64,000 bases of DNA from Saprospiraceae bacterium (GTDB taxonomy: Bacteria > Bacteroidota > Bacteroidia > Chitinophagales > Saprospiraceae), in the NCBI GenBank assembly GCA_013002625.1, contig JABDJE010000215.1:1-64000 (forward strand), in the 5' to 3' direction. Within the stretch, counting starts at the first letter, position 1. Each line of letters opens with the position of its first letter. Shown here piece by piece: positions 45,671 through 54,172 of this stretch. The notes beneath the pieces were generated by a model. That model searched no databases. It saw only the letters and a list, made by a program, of their open reading frames with translations, and was not told the origin of the DNA. The position numbers and the translations under genes were made by a program.

Positions 45671-46758
45671 TGCAAAATCAAAACGATAGCCTACTTGGCA
45701 TCCTTGTGCTATTATACAAGTGGAGAAAGCAAATTATCATCGCCACTTTACTGGCTGCCATAGTAACTGCAGGTGTTTCCCTAACCCTGCCTAATTATTA
45801 TCAATCGCAAACTGTCTTTTATGCTGCGAGCCCGGATTTAGTAAAATCCTTACGTTCGGAGGACAAGCGTATATATGGCTCTGACAGCGATATGGACAGA
45901 CTGTTATCAATTGCCCAATCCAACGAAGTAAGATCATTTCTTATCGACTCGTTTGATCTCTATGACCACTACGATATTGACAGAAATGATCCGAAAGCTT
46001 CTCATAAAATTCAACAGAAACTTGACAAACTCTATAGCACAAGCAAGACGAGGTATGATGCGATTTCGCTGGTTGTTGAAGACAAAGACCCCGATTTTTC
46101 TGCAAACATGGCCAATGGTGCAAGAGATAAGATTGAAGCTACGGCTCAAGCCTTAATCAAAAGAAGTCAATGGTCATTGATTGAAGGTCTCCGGAAAAAT
46201 ATTGAAAAAAAATCCAATGAGTACAAGGCCTTAACAGACAGTCTTTACAATCTAAGGGAGCGCCATAAAATATTCAATACAGTTTCTCAAGGGGAAGCAT
46301 TTGGAACAGCGATGGTTGAATTGAATGGTAAGGTTGAGAATCTTAATGCTCAGGTTATTCACTTAAAAAATATTAGCGGATCACAAGATTCGATAATGCG
46401 GTTACAGGCTAAACTCCAGGGTGCCCGTAAAGAGTTAGCCACTTTAAATTCAGATATAAAAAGTTATAATGAAGGCTATCCTGCGGTGGTAAATATTGAA
46501 CGGGAGCGTAAAGATTTTGGTAGTCAATTGGGCTTCGATAAAGAAACGCTTACACAATATGAAGCTGTCTACAACTCTGATATCAATGCGATTCATGTTG
46601 TTCAGGAAGCAGTTGCGCCTGTGGTAAAATCAAGACCGCGCCGATCCATTCTTGTTATCGGAATAACGATGCTGGTTTTTGTATTAGCCAGTCTATGGGT
46701 TATCGTTCAGGATCAATTCAATAAAAATAATTGGCGGGCGCAATTTAAAGATGCTTAA
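45670..46758 (+). CDS. Wzz-like polysaccharide chain-length protein
   Basis: A polysaccharide co-polymerase-like protein. An N-terminal helix (about 19-38) and a C-terminal helix (about 323-345) enclose a periplasmic helical and coiled-coil region. The C-terminal motif QEAVAPVVKSRPRRSILVIG is the Pro-rich region before TM2 seen in Wzz proteins. No tyrosine-kinase domain follows. The gene overlaps both neighbours (TAATG before, 8 nt after), and with the flippase and polymerase genes it forms a Wzy-dependent export set. Confidence 0.82.
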   Translation: MQNQNDSLLGILVLLYKWRKQIIIATLLAAIVTAGVSLTLPNYYQSQTVFYAASPDLVKSLRSEDKRIYGSDSDMDRLLSIAQSNEVRSFLIDSFDLYDHYDIDRNDPKASHKIQQKLDKLYSTSKTRYDAISLVVEDKDPDFSANMANGARDKIEATAQALIKRSQWSLIEGLRKNIEKKSNEYKALTDSLYNLRERHKIFNTVSQGEAFGTAMVELNGKVENLNAQVIHLKNISGSQDSIMRLQAKLQGARKELATLNSDIKSYNEGYPAVVNIERERKDFGSQLGFDKETLTQYEAVYNSDINAIHVVQEAVAPVVKSRPRRSILVIGITMLVFVLASLWVIVQDQFNKNNWRAQFKDA

Positions 46759-48220
46759 GGCTATAAAACCCATTTACAGATATGATGATAAAACCTTATT
46801 CTGGGGTTTTATCACGCTCACTATACTGTCTGCTGTGGGTTCTCTTCTTCTGGAAAGTCCTGCCCCATTATTATTACCAATGGGCTTGTTGTTTGGTCTT
46901 TTTACATTTCACAGTCCGAAACAATTATACTATCTATTTTTCTTTCTATTGCCCTTTTCTGTTGAGGTCTCTTTGCCGGGCGGATTTGGTACAGATTTAC
47001 CTTCGGAGCCTATTATGTTGGTATTGATGGGCATTACCGGCTTGCTCTATTTCAGGAATATGCATCATCTCGATAGCCGACTTTTCAGACACCCTATGAC
47101 AATAATTGTTTTGTTGCACCTTGGGTGGATCGCTTTCACGTGTTTGTTTTCTGTTGACTTCGTTGTGTCTCTAAAGTTCTGGGTAGCAAAGTTCTGGTAT
47201 CTTCTACCTTTTTATTTTCTGCCTTTCGTAATGTTGAAGGACGAAAAGGCATATCGATATTTGTTCATGTTTTTGGGCTTAGGGTTATATATATCCATAG
47301 CCTACGTCATGTTTCAACACGCGCTCAAAGGATTCTCTTTTGATTCTATAAATAAAGCAGTACGTCCCATCTATCGAAATCATGTGAGCTACGGTATAAT
47401 TCTGGTTTGTTTCCTTCCTTTTTTATGGTATTTGATCAATGCTTCCAAAGTGAAGTCATTGTTTTTAAAATGGGGTCCTATGTTAATCCTATTGGTGGCC
47501 ATATATCTTACTTATACACGCGCCGCGCAACTTGCAGTGGTTTTGGCTTTTGGAATTTTCTGGGTCATTCGATTACGGTTGGCCAAATTAGCATTGGGTG
47601 GCAGTGTTGCACTTTTGATAGCCATAGTAACATTCCTGTCCTATAACAACAAGTATCTCGATTTTGCACCGGACTATGAAAAGACCATTACACATTACAA
47701 GTTTGATAATCTTGTTGAAGCGACATATAAAATGCAGGACATCTCTACTGTTGAACGTTTCTATCGATGGATAGCTGGGTTTTACATGGTCAAGGAAAAA
47801 CCAGTTACAGGTTGGGGACCATCTACTTTTTATACGCAATACAAGGGTCACACAGTAACCAGTTATAAAACATATGTAAGCAACAACCCAGAAAAGTCGG
47901 GTATCCACAATAACTACCTCATGGTGGCTGTTGAACAGGGTGTTCCCGGCCTAATTATTATGGTGTTAATTGCCATTCTACCTATCATTTTTGGAGAAAG
48001 AGCCTATCATGCCCTAAAAGACCCCAATGAGCGCAATCTTGTCATGGCGGCCATAATTTGTTTTACTTTAATAGACATTGTTATACTAATTAATGATTTA
48101 CTGGAGGCCGACAAGGTGGGGCCGTTTTATTTCCTGAGTTTATCGATTATTGTCTACTTCTATTGTAAGTCGCAAAAAGCGGGCGCTAAGGAAAAAATTA
48201 TGCCTCAAAGCATAGATTAA
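46751..48220 (+). CDS. O-antigen ligase/polymerase family (Wzy/WaaL) membrane protein
   Basis: A 489-residue protein with about 10-12 membrane helices and one large periplasmic loop in the second half, as in PF04932 ligases and Wzy polymerases. The loop region holds the motif GWGPSTFYTQYKGH with SGIHNNYLMVAVEQGVPGL nearby; HNNYLMVAVEQGVPG is a hallmark of the family (H-N-x-Y/F-L...E-x-G). It overlaps the Wzz gene by 8 nt. The cluster has no glycosyltransferase of its own here, and a tRNA-Val promoter lies just downstream. Confidence 0.85.
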   Translation: MLKAIKPIYRYDDKTLFWGFITLTILSAVGSLLLESPAPLLLPMGLLFGLFTFHSPKQLYYLFFFLLPFSVEVSLPGGFGTDLPSEPIMLVLMGITGLLYFRNMHHLDSRLFRHPMTIIVLLHLGWIAFTCLFSVDFVVSLKFWVAKFWYLLPFYFLPFVMLKDEKAYRYLFMFLGLGLYISIAYVMFQHALKGFSFDSINKAVRPIYRNHVSYGIILVCFLPFLWYLINASKVKSLFLKWGPMLILLVAIYLTYTRAAQLAVVLAFGIFWVIRLRLAKLALGGSVALLIAIVTFLSYNNKYLDFAPDYEKTITHYKFDNLVEATYKMQDISTVERFYRWIAGFYMVKEKPVTGWGPSTFYTQYKGHTVTSYKTYVSNNPEKSGIHNNYLMVAVEQGVPGLIIMVLIAILPIIFGERAYHALKDPNERNLVMAAIICFTLIDIVILINDLLEADKVGPFYFLSLSIIVYFYCKSQKAGAKEKIMPQSID

Positions 48221-48236
48221 ATTTCCCGAATATTTA

Positions 48237-48268
48237 TTTGCAAGTATTGAAGCATCCGTCTATATTTG
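48237..48268 (+). promoter_or_regulatory. Promoter of the tRNA-Val locus
   Basis: TTTG at 48237-48240, 20-nt spacer, TATATTTG at 48261-48268: both boxes of the Bacteroidota vegetative promoter (TTTG and TAnnTTTG) match perfectly. The expected start is about 7 nt downstream, just before the chimeric tRNA copy at 48285. Confidence 0.8.
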
Positions 48269-48284
48269 CAATCCTTTACAGAAA

Positions 48285-48350
48285 GGGTGATTAGCTCAGT
48301 TGGTTCAGAGCATCCCGATATAATCGGGAGAGTCGGGACCACAAAAAAAA
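48285..48350 (+). pseudogene. Chimeric tRNA-Val 5' half with palindrome in place of the anticodon arm (copy A)
   Basis: The first 28 nt are identical to the 5' half of the intact tRNA-Val at 48351 (acceptor 5' strand and D arm). From 48313 the anticodon arm is replaced by the 17-nt palindrome TCCCGATATAATCGGGA, followed by GAGTCGGGACCACA and an A run. The T arm and the acceptor 3' strand are missing, so this copy cannot form a mature tRNA on its own. It lies between the promoter and the functional tRNA-Val, so it is probably transcribed with it. Confidence 0.75.
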
Positions 48351-48425
48351 GGGTGATTAGCTCAGTTGGTTCAGAGCACCTGGTTTACACCCAGGGGGTC
48401 GGGAGTTCGAGTCTCTCATCGCCCA
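48351..48425 (+). tRNA. tRNA-Val (anticodon TAC)
   Basis: A complete 75-nt cloverleaf. The acceptor stem is GGGTGAT/ATCGCCC with one G-T pair, the D arm GCTC...GAGC, the anticodon arm CCTGG-TTTACAC-CCAGG, the T arm GGGAG-TTCGAGT-CTCTC, and the discriminator base A. CCA is not encoded. Its 5' half is duplicated upstream and its 3' half downstream. Confidence 0.96.
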
Positions 48426-48430
48426 CACAA

Positions 48431-48458
48431 AGCTCAGCAGGAATGCTGGGCTTTTTTT
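48431..48458 (+). terminator. Terminator after tRNA-Val
   Basis: AGCTCAGCA-GGAA-TGCTGGGCT forms a 9-bp stem followed by a T run. It is repeated exactly at 48895-48922. Confidence 0.9.
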
Positions 48459-48483
48459 ATGCCTAATATTCTCTTAACTACAA

Positions 48484-48527
48484 TCAGAGCATCCCGATAC
48501 AATCGGGAGAGTCAAGAGTTCGAGTCT
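48484..48527 (+). repeat. 44-bp direct repeat of chimeric tRNA-Val core, left copy (copy C)
   Basis: Identical over 44 bp to 48835-48878. It contains the end of the D arm (TCAGAGCA), the palindrome TCCCGATACAATCGGGA and the T-arm start (GAGTTCGAGTCT). It has no acceptor strands. It ends 19 nt before the GIY-YIG start codon. Confidence 0.85.
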
Positions 48528-48543
48528 GACTTTGTCATAATAA

Positions 48544-48828
<285 letters not shown>

Positions 48829-48834
48829 TAAAGT

Positions 48835-48889
48835 TCAGAGCATCCCGATACAATCGGGAGAGTCAAGAGTTCGAGTCTCTCATCGCCCA
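48835..48889 (+). pseudogene. Chimeric tRNA-Val 3' part (copy D), including right 44-bp repeat
   Basis: The 44-bp repeat (48835-48878) is followed by CTCATCGCCCA, which completes the T arm and acceptor 3' strand of tRNA-Val. The 5' acceptor strand and most of the D arm are missing. From 48867 the sequence is identical for 56 bp to the end of the intact tRNA-Val and its terminator. Confidence 0.8.
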
Positions 48890-48894
48890 CACAA

Positions 48895-48922
48895 AGCTCA
48901 GCAGGAATGCTGGGCTTTTTTT
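48895..48922 (+). terminator. Duplicate of the tRNA-Val terminator
   Basis: The same hairpin and T run as at 48431-48458, carried along in the 56-bp duplicated segment. Confidence 0.88.
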
Positions 48923-49078
48923 GTTTTTACGTTTTTCATTGAGGCTCTACTCCAGTACCAGAATATTTCTCCGCTCACTACTTTCGGTCGAAATAAAAAA
49001 GTACTCTCTTTTACATCTCGAGTTTGCTGAGAGATACTCTGAATCATAAGCACTACGTATTAAAAGGGCAACCCACCC
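48923..49078. other. Intergenic stretch without recognised features
   Basis: After the duplicate terminator I see no gene, strong hairpin or promoter box up to the end of the convergent GIY-YIG gene. Confidence 0.5.
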
Positions 49079-49378
49079 CTAATAAAACTGCCCGTTCAAG
49101 GTCAGCATCCTGGGGTTCATGCTTTTAATAAGAGCAATCTTCTTCGATTTACGCCACCTCTTCAATTGTTTCTCAAGTGCAATGGCATTAAGAACGTACT
49201 TGTGCGTTTCAAAATAAACCAGCTCATAACAATAAACAGATCCTGCAAAGGAGTTCCTGGTTCCTCTGTTCCCTTTGTGCTCTCTTAGGCGTTTGGAAAG
49301 ACTTTTAGTGAAGCCAATATAAAAGACAGTTCTTCCAGGATTGGAGAGGATATAAGTGTAGAAGCAATAATGGCGCAT
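49079..49378 (-). CDS. GIY-YIG nuclease-family protein
   Basis: A second single-domain GIY-YIG protein, 99 residues from the ATG at 49378 (an upstream in-frame start at 49420 is less likely because the family begins at FYTYIL). The motif halves are FYTYILSN and VFYIGFT; the Arg is in LSKRLREHKGN and the Glu in ALEKQLKRWRKSKK. It is clearly different in sequence from the one at 48547 and lies on the opposite strand. Both resemble the UPF0213/COG2827 group, whose cellular role is not established. Confidence 0.82.
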   Translation of the reverse strand: MRHYCFYTYILSNPGRTVFYIGFTKSLSKRLREHKGNRGTRNSFAGSVYCYELVYFETHKYVLNAIALEKQLKRWRKSKKIALIKSMNPRMLTLNGQFY

Positions 49379-49456
49379 AACAATATGCTCCAATATTAGA
49401 CAAGCTAAATCAGACAACAATTGAAAAAAGAAGGCATTATGGATTATAGGATCAAA

Positions 49457-52400
49457 TTAATATTTGACTACGGGTATAACACGCCTTGTTTCATTATTTT
49501 CTAAAACAAGATAAATAAGTCCAGGCGTTATATTTATCACATCAAGACTTGCTGCAGTAAAGCTCTTTTGCTTGTATAATAATTGTCCTTTAAAATTATA
49601 TATCGCTACATCAATTGGAGATGTTATTCTTAAGGGCTTGACAAATAACTTGTCCGTCACCGGATTAGGATAAATAATCCACCCTCCATTCAACTCTTCA
49701 ATCGATGTTGTATTGCATGCAGGATCACTCTCATCCAGCACTGATAATTCATATGTCACAATCGAGTCACAGCCCATTTGATTGATAAAGGCTTCAATGT
49801 AAATCCCATCTTCCGTATACCCTTCCCATTCTTCTCCTGGACATATCTCTCCTTCCAACAATACATGATCGCTTCCCAAAACAAACAAATCGATGACCGT
49901 TGTCGAATCACAGCCTTCTGTTGTCTTGCCTCCAAACACATAACTACCAGCAACTGCCAAGCCCATGTATTCTTCTCCTTCGCAAATCTCCACATTTATG
50001 AACACCTCTTTATCATCCAATACATTAATTGTAAGTGCTACCAAACTATCACAAAACATGCCGTTGGAATCACTCTGCTTTGATGCATGTGGAAATACGA
50101 TTGTCTCCTCATTATATTCTTGATCATTGTGAAATTGTTGCCCCATAATCTCGAGTGGAAAGTCTGAAGGACAAAGTTCATGTTCCAATGTTTCAACTTC
50201 CTTCTTTAGTAATACAAGCTCTATGGTTTCACTTATTTCACATCCGCAACTTTCACTATATGCAATGTTAAAACTACCGCCGCTTTCATCTTGTAAAACC
50301 TGTGCTCTTAGTTCTGAGCTTATCTCTAATGGAAGCACAGCTTCGATTTCCCCATGACATGCTGCTAAGACTCCATGGTCAATTTCCAGGGCCTCTACAA
50401 CTTCAATTGTTATACATAAATCAACCTGCTGCTCATCACACTCCGACTTTAGGTATTCATAACAAATGTCATGTTTGCCCAGACTCAATTGGCCAAGATC
50501 TAAATTCAAATCCGATGCTTCCGAAATGTTCTTAGAATACCCAATGCCGTCTACATTATATCCCAATATGAGATTTTCGTAATTACCATACCCTATGACC
50601 ACCTGATCCATACTATCCAATGCAAATGGATACATTAATACATTTTGCCCAATACAATAAACCCCAACTGTTTGATTGTCACAAACTTCAGGCGGCTTCA
50701 ATTCAAAACCATTATTATCCGGTAATGATTCATAATCTTCAGGAGTACATATAAGTTCGAGCCCAAAACTAAAACTACTCATATACCCACATTCGTTTTC
50801 CGCAGTATACGTAACTTCAACATAAGAAATGTTTTCATCCAATTGAACAGGACTAACATGCGAACTTGAAATTTCCTTAATGCCGCATAGGTCTGAAAAT
50901 ATCCCGGCAGGAGGTTCCGCCCAGGTGGCCTGAGTTGAACAGAATTCATTGCATCCAACTATCGCTTCAGTTATAACATCCTCAGGTAATAGGCTTTCGT
51001 CTACTGTTGGCACGTTAGTAATTTCAGCGTAGTTTAAATAAAATATGCTGTCATACCCTGTAGGACTTTGTTCATCAGGAATGAGGGTGTCTTTTGGTGT
51101 ATTAGCGCTAATCTGAACACCACGAAACTCTCCCGTCTCACAACAAGTTAGGTACATGTCAATCTCAAACTGAAACTGCTTCTCAGGATAATACAAATAC
51201 AATACATCCTGGGGCGCCAGTCGCTCTCGCCAATATCGGAAATTGTCCAAACGGCCCCTGTAAAAGTTACTCAGGTCAGGACCGATTTGCTTCGTGCCCA
51301 AGAATAGCGGATCATCATTTCCTCTCAAGTCTTTTGTTTTAGCTTTCACATCAAATGGTTCTCCTGTCAAATACATGAGAATGGAATCTTCCTGAATAAC
51401 ATAAGTCGCTCCATACCATTCTTCTGTATTCAGTCTTGGTGCTTCCATCGCAACCTCACCTGATGGTGTATAAAACAAACTGTGAAGAAAGAAATGATCA
51501 TCTCCATCTTCCTCTATATATACTGTATATCGGGTATTGCTTGCATCATCACCCTTATGTAAAATGGTTTCAATAGGACCATATCTGAAGTTTCTATCCT
51601 TATTAAATTGAATGTCTATAGCAAATTCATTGGAGTTTAAATCCGGGGTGTGCTTGATTTCAATATAATCATTGTTCCCGTCCAGAAGTGCCTCCCACAG
51701 TCGTAGATCATCGGAAAAGTTGTTATCGTAGTTTACTCCAATTGCCTCCACAATATTTGCATTTCCACTGACATCATACGAAGCATTGTCAAAAGGGATG
51801 CAAACTATTAAATGTGCATCCTCAAGTATTAATGGCAAGACACATGAGGCGCATCTGTTTTCAGGAGATTCGTTGACCACCATTAAGTGAATTAAGCTAT
51901 CACAATTATTGTTGTCGTAATCTTCAACCAGAGAGCCATTATCAAACCTTAAGAATTCTTCATAATCATATGGTCTGTAATCTATAATGTAACCATCATA
52001 GAACTCATAAGGATAATCATCCGGGCATAATACTAATTCATGTGCAGAATAATCTTCTTCATATAGATCTATTGTTAAGTCCTGATAGTATGGACAGCCA
52101 CACTCATTTTCATACCAGAACTGATGATATCCATCTTCTGATAAATCAGGTCCCAACCACCCTTCACCTGGATTCCATTCCACAAGATCGTGTTCACAAA
52201 TATTGTAAGTTCCAAATTGCTCGTTGATGTTTCCAATTTGGAATTCATAAATAGCGTCAATGCCATATTCTTCACAGGACAGAACAACGCTTTCTAGGAT
52301 TAAGACATAATCACCTTCGACCGATAAGTTGAGTTCAAACTCCTCTATAGATTCCAGTTCAAATGATTCAGATACAGGGCCGTCCAGGCTTAACTTCCAA

Positions 52401-53038
52401 ATGGCATCTCTTCTCAAAAAATATTCTATTTCATCCTCATTGGGTCCTCCTATTGTAAGCTCAAGAACTGTTCCCTTACAAAATTGATTTTCTGGATTCT
52501 CTTCTGGGCATGATGCATAATTCAGTTCCATTTCAGTTATAGCACTAAAGTCCTCTGTCGGCCCAGGCGTAATATCTACTTCGATATTATTAAAGTCCGT
52601 TGGCGTGCATCCATCTATATAGAATATATATTCGTGTCCGACAACAAGATCGTCGACGTTTATTATCATCTCACCGTTATCCTCACAGTCAACATATGCA
52701 ATACAGGTTCCAAAAGGTTTGCAACCCGACATGATTCCCATTTGTAATTGATTCGTTGGTACCGCATCCCAAGTCATTATTACTTCAATTTCTCTGCTCA
52801 TGGCCTCGAACATAAAGTTTTGTTGCGCGTTCGGCGTATGCCCACAGTTATCAATATCGGGTTCAGGACGTAAACCCCAAAAATCGTTTGCACTGTATGT
52901 ATGATATAGTGTTACTGAAGATGTTAAACATTCTGCATTTTCTGGACACCACCAATCCACAAAATTATTGGCCTGGGCGCTTTCCTGAGCAGAGAGAATT
53001 CCAGGAAGGAAAAGAAAAACACAGAATAATGCTTTCAT
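49457..53038 (-). CDS. Large secreted protein with LamG-like domain and T9SS sorting domain
   Basis: A 1193-residue surface or secreted protein. It has a signal peptide (MKALFCVFLFLPGILSAQE) and Cys-rich beta domains of the kind common in Saprospiraceae adhesins. A LamG/concanavalin-like domain lies at about 430-610 (NDYIEIKHTPDLNSNEFAID and GRLDNFRYWRERLAPQDVLY). Two or more short repeats near 990-1100 share the pattern CxGExxxG...GCDS. The end is a T9SS type A sorting domain (GGWIIYPNPVTDKLFV, then ITPGLIYLVLENNE). It is probably an adhesin or glycan-binding protein. Confidence 0.85.
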   Translation of the reverse strand: MKALFCVFLFLPGILSAQESAQANNFVDWWCPENAECLTSSVTLYHTYSANDFWGLRPEPDIDNCGHTPNAQQNFMFEAMSREIEVIMTWDAVPTNQLQMGIMSGCKPFGTCIAYVDCEDNGEMIINVDDLVVGHEYIFYIDGCTPTDFNNIEVDITPGPTEDFSAITEMELNYASCPEENPENQFCKGTVLELTIGGPNEDEIEYFLRRDAIWKLSLDGPVSESFELESIEEFELNLSVEGDYVLILESVVLSCEEYGIDAIYEFQIGNINEQFGTYNICEHDLVEWNPGEGWLGPDLSEDGYHQFWYENECGCPYYQDLTIDLYEEDYSAHELVLCPDDYPYEFYDGYIIDYRPYDYEEFLRFDNGSLVEDYDNNNCDSLIHLMVVNESPENRCASCVLPLILEDAHLIVCIPFDNASYDVSGNANIVEAIGVNYDNNFSDDLRLWEALLDGNNDYIEIKHTPDLNSNEFAIDIQFNKDRNFRYGPIETILHKGDDASNTRYTVYIEEDGDDHFFLHSLFYTPSGEVAMEAPRLNTEEWYGATYVIQEDSILMYLTGEPFDVKAKTKDLRGNDDPLFLGTKQIGPDLSNFYRGRLDNFRYWRERLAPQDVLYLYYPEKQFQFEIDMYLTCCETGEFRGVQISANTPKDTLIPDEQSPTGYDSIFYLNYAEITNVPTVDESLLPEDVITEAIVGCNEFCSTQATWAEPPAGIFSDLCGIKEISSSHVSPVQLDENISYVEVTYTAENECGYMSSFSFGLELICTPEDYESLPDNNGFELKPPEVCDNQTVGVYCIGQNVLMYPFALDSMDQVVIGYGNYENLILGYNVDGIGYSKNISEASDLNLDLGQLSLGKHDICYEYLKSECDEQQVDLCITIEVVEALEIDHGVLAACHGEIEAVLPLEISSELRAQVLQDESGGSFNIAYSESCGCEISETIELVLLKKEVETLEHELCPSDFPLEIMGQQFHNDQEYNEETIVFPHASKQSDSNGMFCDSLVALTINVLDDKEVFINVEICEGEEYMGLAVAGSYVFGGKTTEGCDSTTVIDLFVLGSDHVLLEGEICPGEEWEGYTEDGIYIEAFINQMGCDSIVTYELSVLDESDPACNTTSIEELNGGWIIYPNPVTDKLFVKPLRITSPIDVAIYNFKGQLLYKQKSFTAASLDVINITPGLIYLVLENNETRRVIPVVKY

Positions 53039-53114
53039 GATTGTATAAAGTTGATCTTAAGTTACTAATTATTAGATACTTATGTAGGTCGTTTTGCTGC
53101 TTGAATGAGGGGCC

Positions 53115-53194
53115 GGGTTTCAGGTTTAAGCACGCTGGCGATAACACTAACTGGATGTCAGGTTCTTCGATTAGGGGTTAGGGGTTAGGGGTTA
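53115..53194. repeat. Degenerate G-rich heptamer tracts
   Basis: GGGTTTCAGGTTT at 53115-53127 resembles the GGGTTTC array at 41505. At 53171-53194 three exact copies of TTAGGGG are followed by TTA. The tracts lie in the gap between the LamG-protein and glycosyltransferase genes. Confidence 0.75.
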
Positions 53195-53203
53195 TATAGT
53201 ATT

Positions 53204-54172
53204 TTAAACCGTGGAGTATATAATCTGGAATCCATACTTCCCAGCCAAATGCTTTGCTAAATATTCCTGTTCACTTTGTCCAGGCGTAGGGATTAATTGA
53301 GCCGGTACGCCAAGCAGGTAATAGTCCATGATAGATGTGTATCCGGATCTACTGATTACCTGGGATGTCGATGATAATATATGTTCAATATCTCTGCGCG
53401 TAGCAAGGTCATAAATTGTCCAATGGTCTGGCGTGGATGTTCTTATTCCTTCCTTGGTTCCCCGCACCAAAACCACACGTTTATTTGAATCTTGGTATTT
53501 ATGTATTAATGTGTTCTCAAGATTTGTTCTGGCGGATTCCGGCCCTGACAGTATGATTGCTATATCATATTGCTTTGCCGTTTCGACTTTTTTGAGCGTA
53601 CTCAAGGGTCCAATGAAAACCTTATTTTTTATTTTTTTATTCTTACTCAGCGTGCCCGTTAATTTTCTATCTTGATAGTCTGGCACCCATACTTCATCAA
53701 AAGCATTCAATAATCCACGGTTTGGAATATTCATCAGTGCCTTTATAAATTTTGATTCTGCCTGCATCGATAATTGATGAGAAATAATAACCGACCTGCA
53801 CTTGCCAGATCTGAAACCAAAACGACTGTCCGAGACAATCAAATCTGCATTGTATTTTTTTACCAATTTTTGAGCGGTCTTACGCTCCTTAAAAATGGCC
53901 CTGGCAACATTTGGGATATTTCTAAAAACAATGCCTGATAAGTGCTTACTCTTATATCGAACCTTGTAGGCTGGAAGGGACTCATAATCAAGATCCGGAT
54001 ATCGCTTGGTTAACACCTCAAGGGCTATGCCATCGGATGCTATAATTACATTTTTCCCTTGACTATGAAGACAATCGATGATTGGCATAGAACGACAGGC
54101 GTGGCCCAAACCCCAATTAAGCACGGCCACTATTACTGTATTATGCCCCTTGATTAAATCTTTAGAAAACAT
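53204..54172 (-). CDS. MurG-like (GT28-type) glycosyltransferase
   Basis: A 322-residue GT-B-fold glycosyltransferase related to MurG/UGT enzymes. The N-terminal loop is LNWGLGHACRSMPIIDCL, and the C-terminal donor-binding part shows VISRSGYTSIMDYYLLGVPA followed by IPTPGQSEQEYLA. The Ser/Gly-rich SRSGYTS block corresponds to the conserved GxGGxx(S/T) region. Its start overlaps the rng stop (TAATG), so it is co-translated with RNase G; a glycosyltransferase after rng is seen in related genomes. Donor and acceptor are unknown. Confidence 0.8.
   Translation of the reverse strand: MFSKDLIKGHNTVIVAVLNWGLGHACRSMPIIDCLHSQGKNVIIASDGIALEVLTKRYPDLDYESLPAYKVRYKSKHLSGIVFRNIPNVARAIFKERKTAQKLVKKYNADLIVSDSRFGFRSGKCRSVIISHQLSMQAESKFIKALMNIPNRGLLNAFDEVWVPDYQDRKLTGTLSKNKKIKNKVFIGPLSTLKKVETAKQYDIAIILSGPESARTNLENTLIHKYQDSNKRVVLVRGTKEGIRTSTPDHWTIYDLATRRDIEHILSSTSQVISRSGYTSIMDYYLLGVPAQLIPTPGQSEQEYLAKHLAGKYGFQIIYSTV

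Noticed and set aside
48266..48466. 66-codon open frame across tRNA-Val
   Set aside because: It reads through two tRNA copies and the terminator, so it is a by-product of RNA gene sequence.
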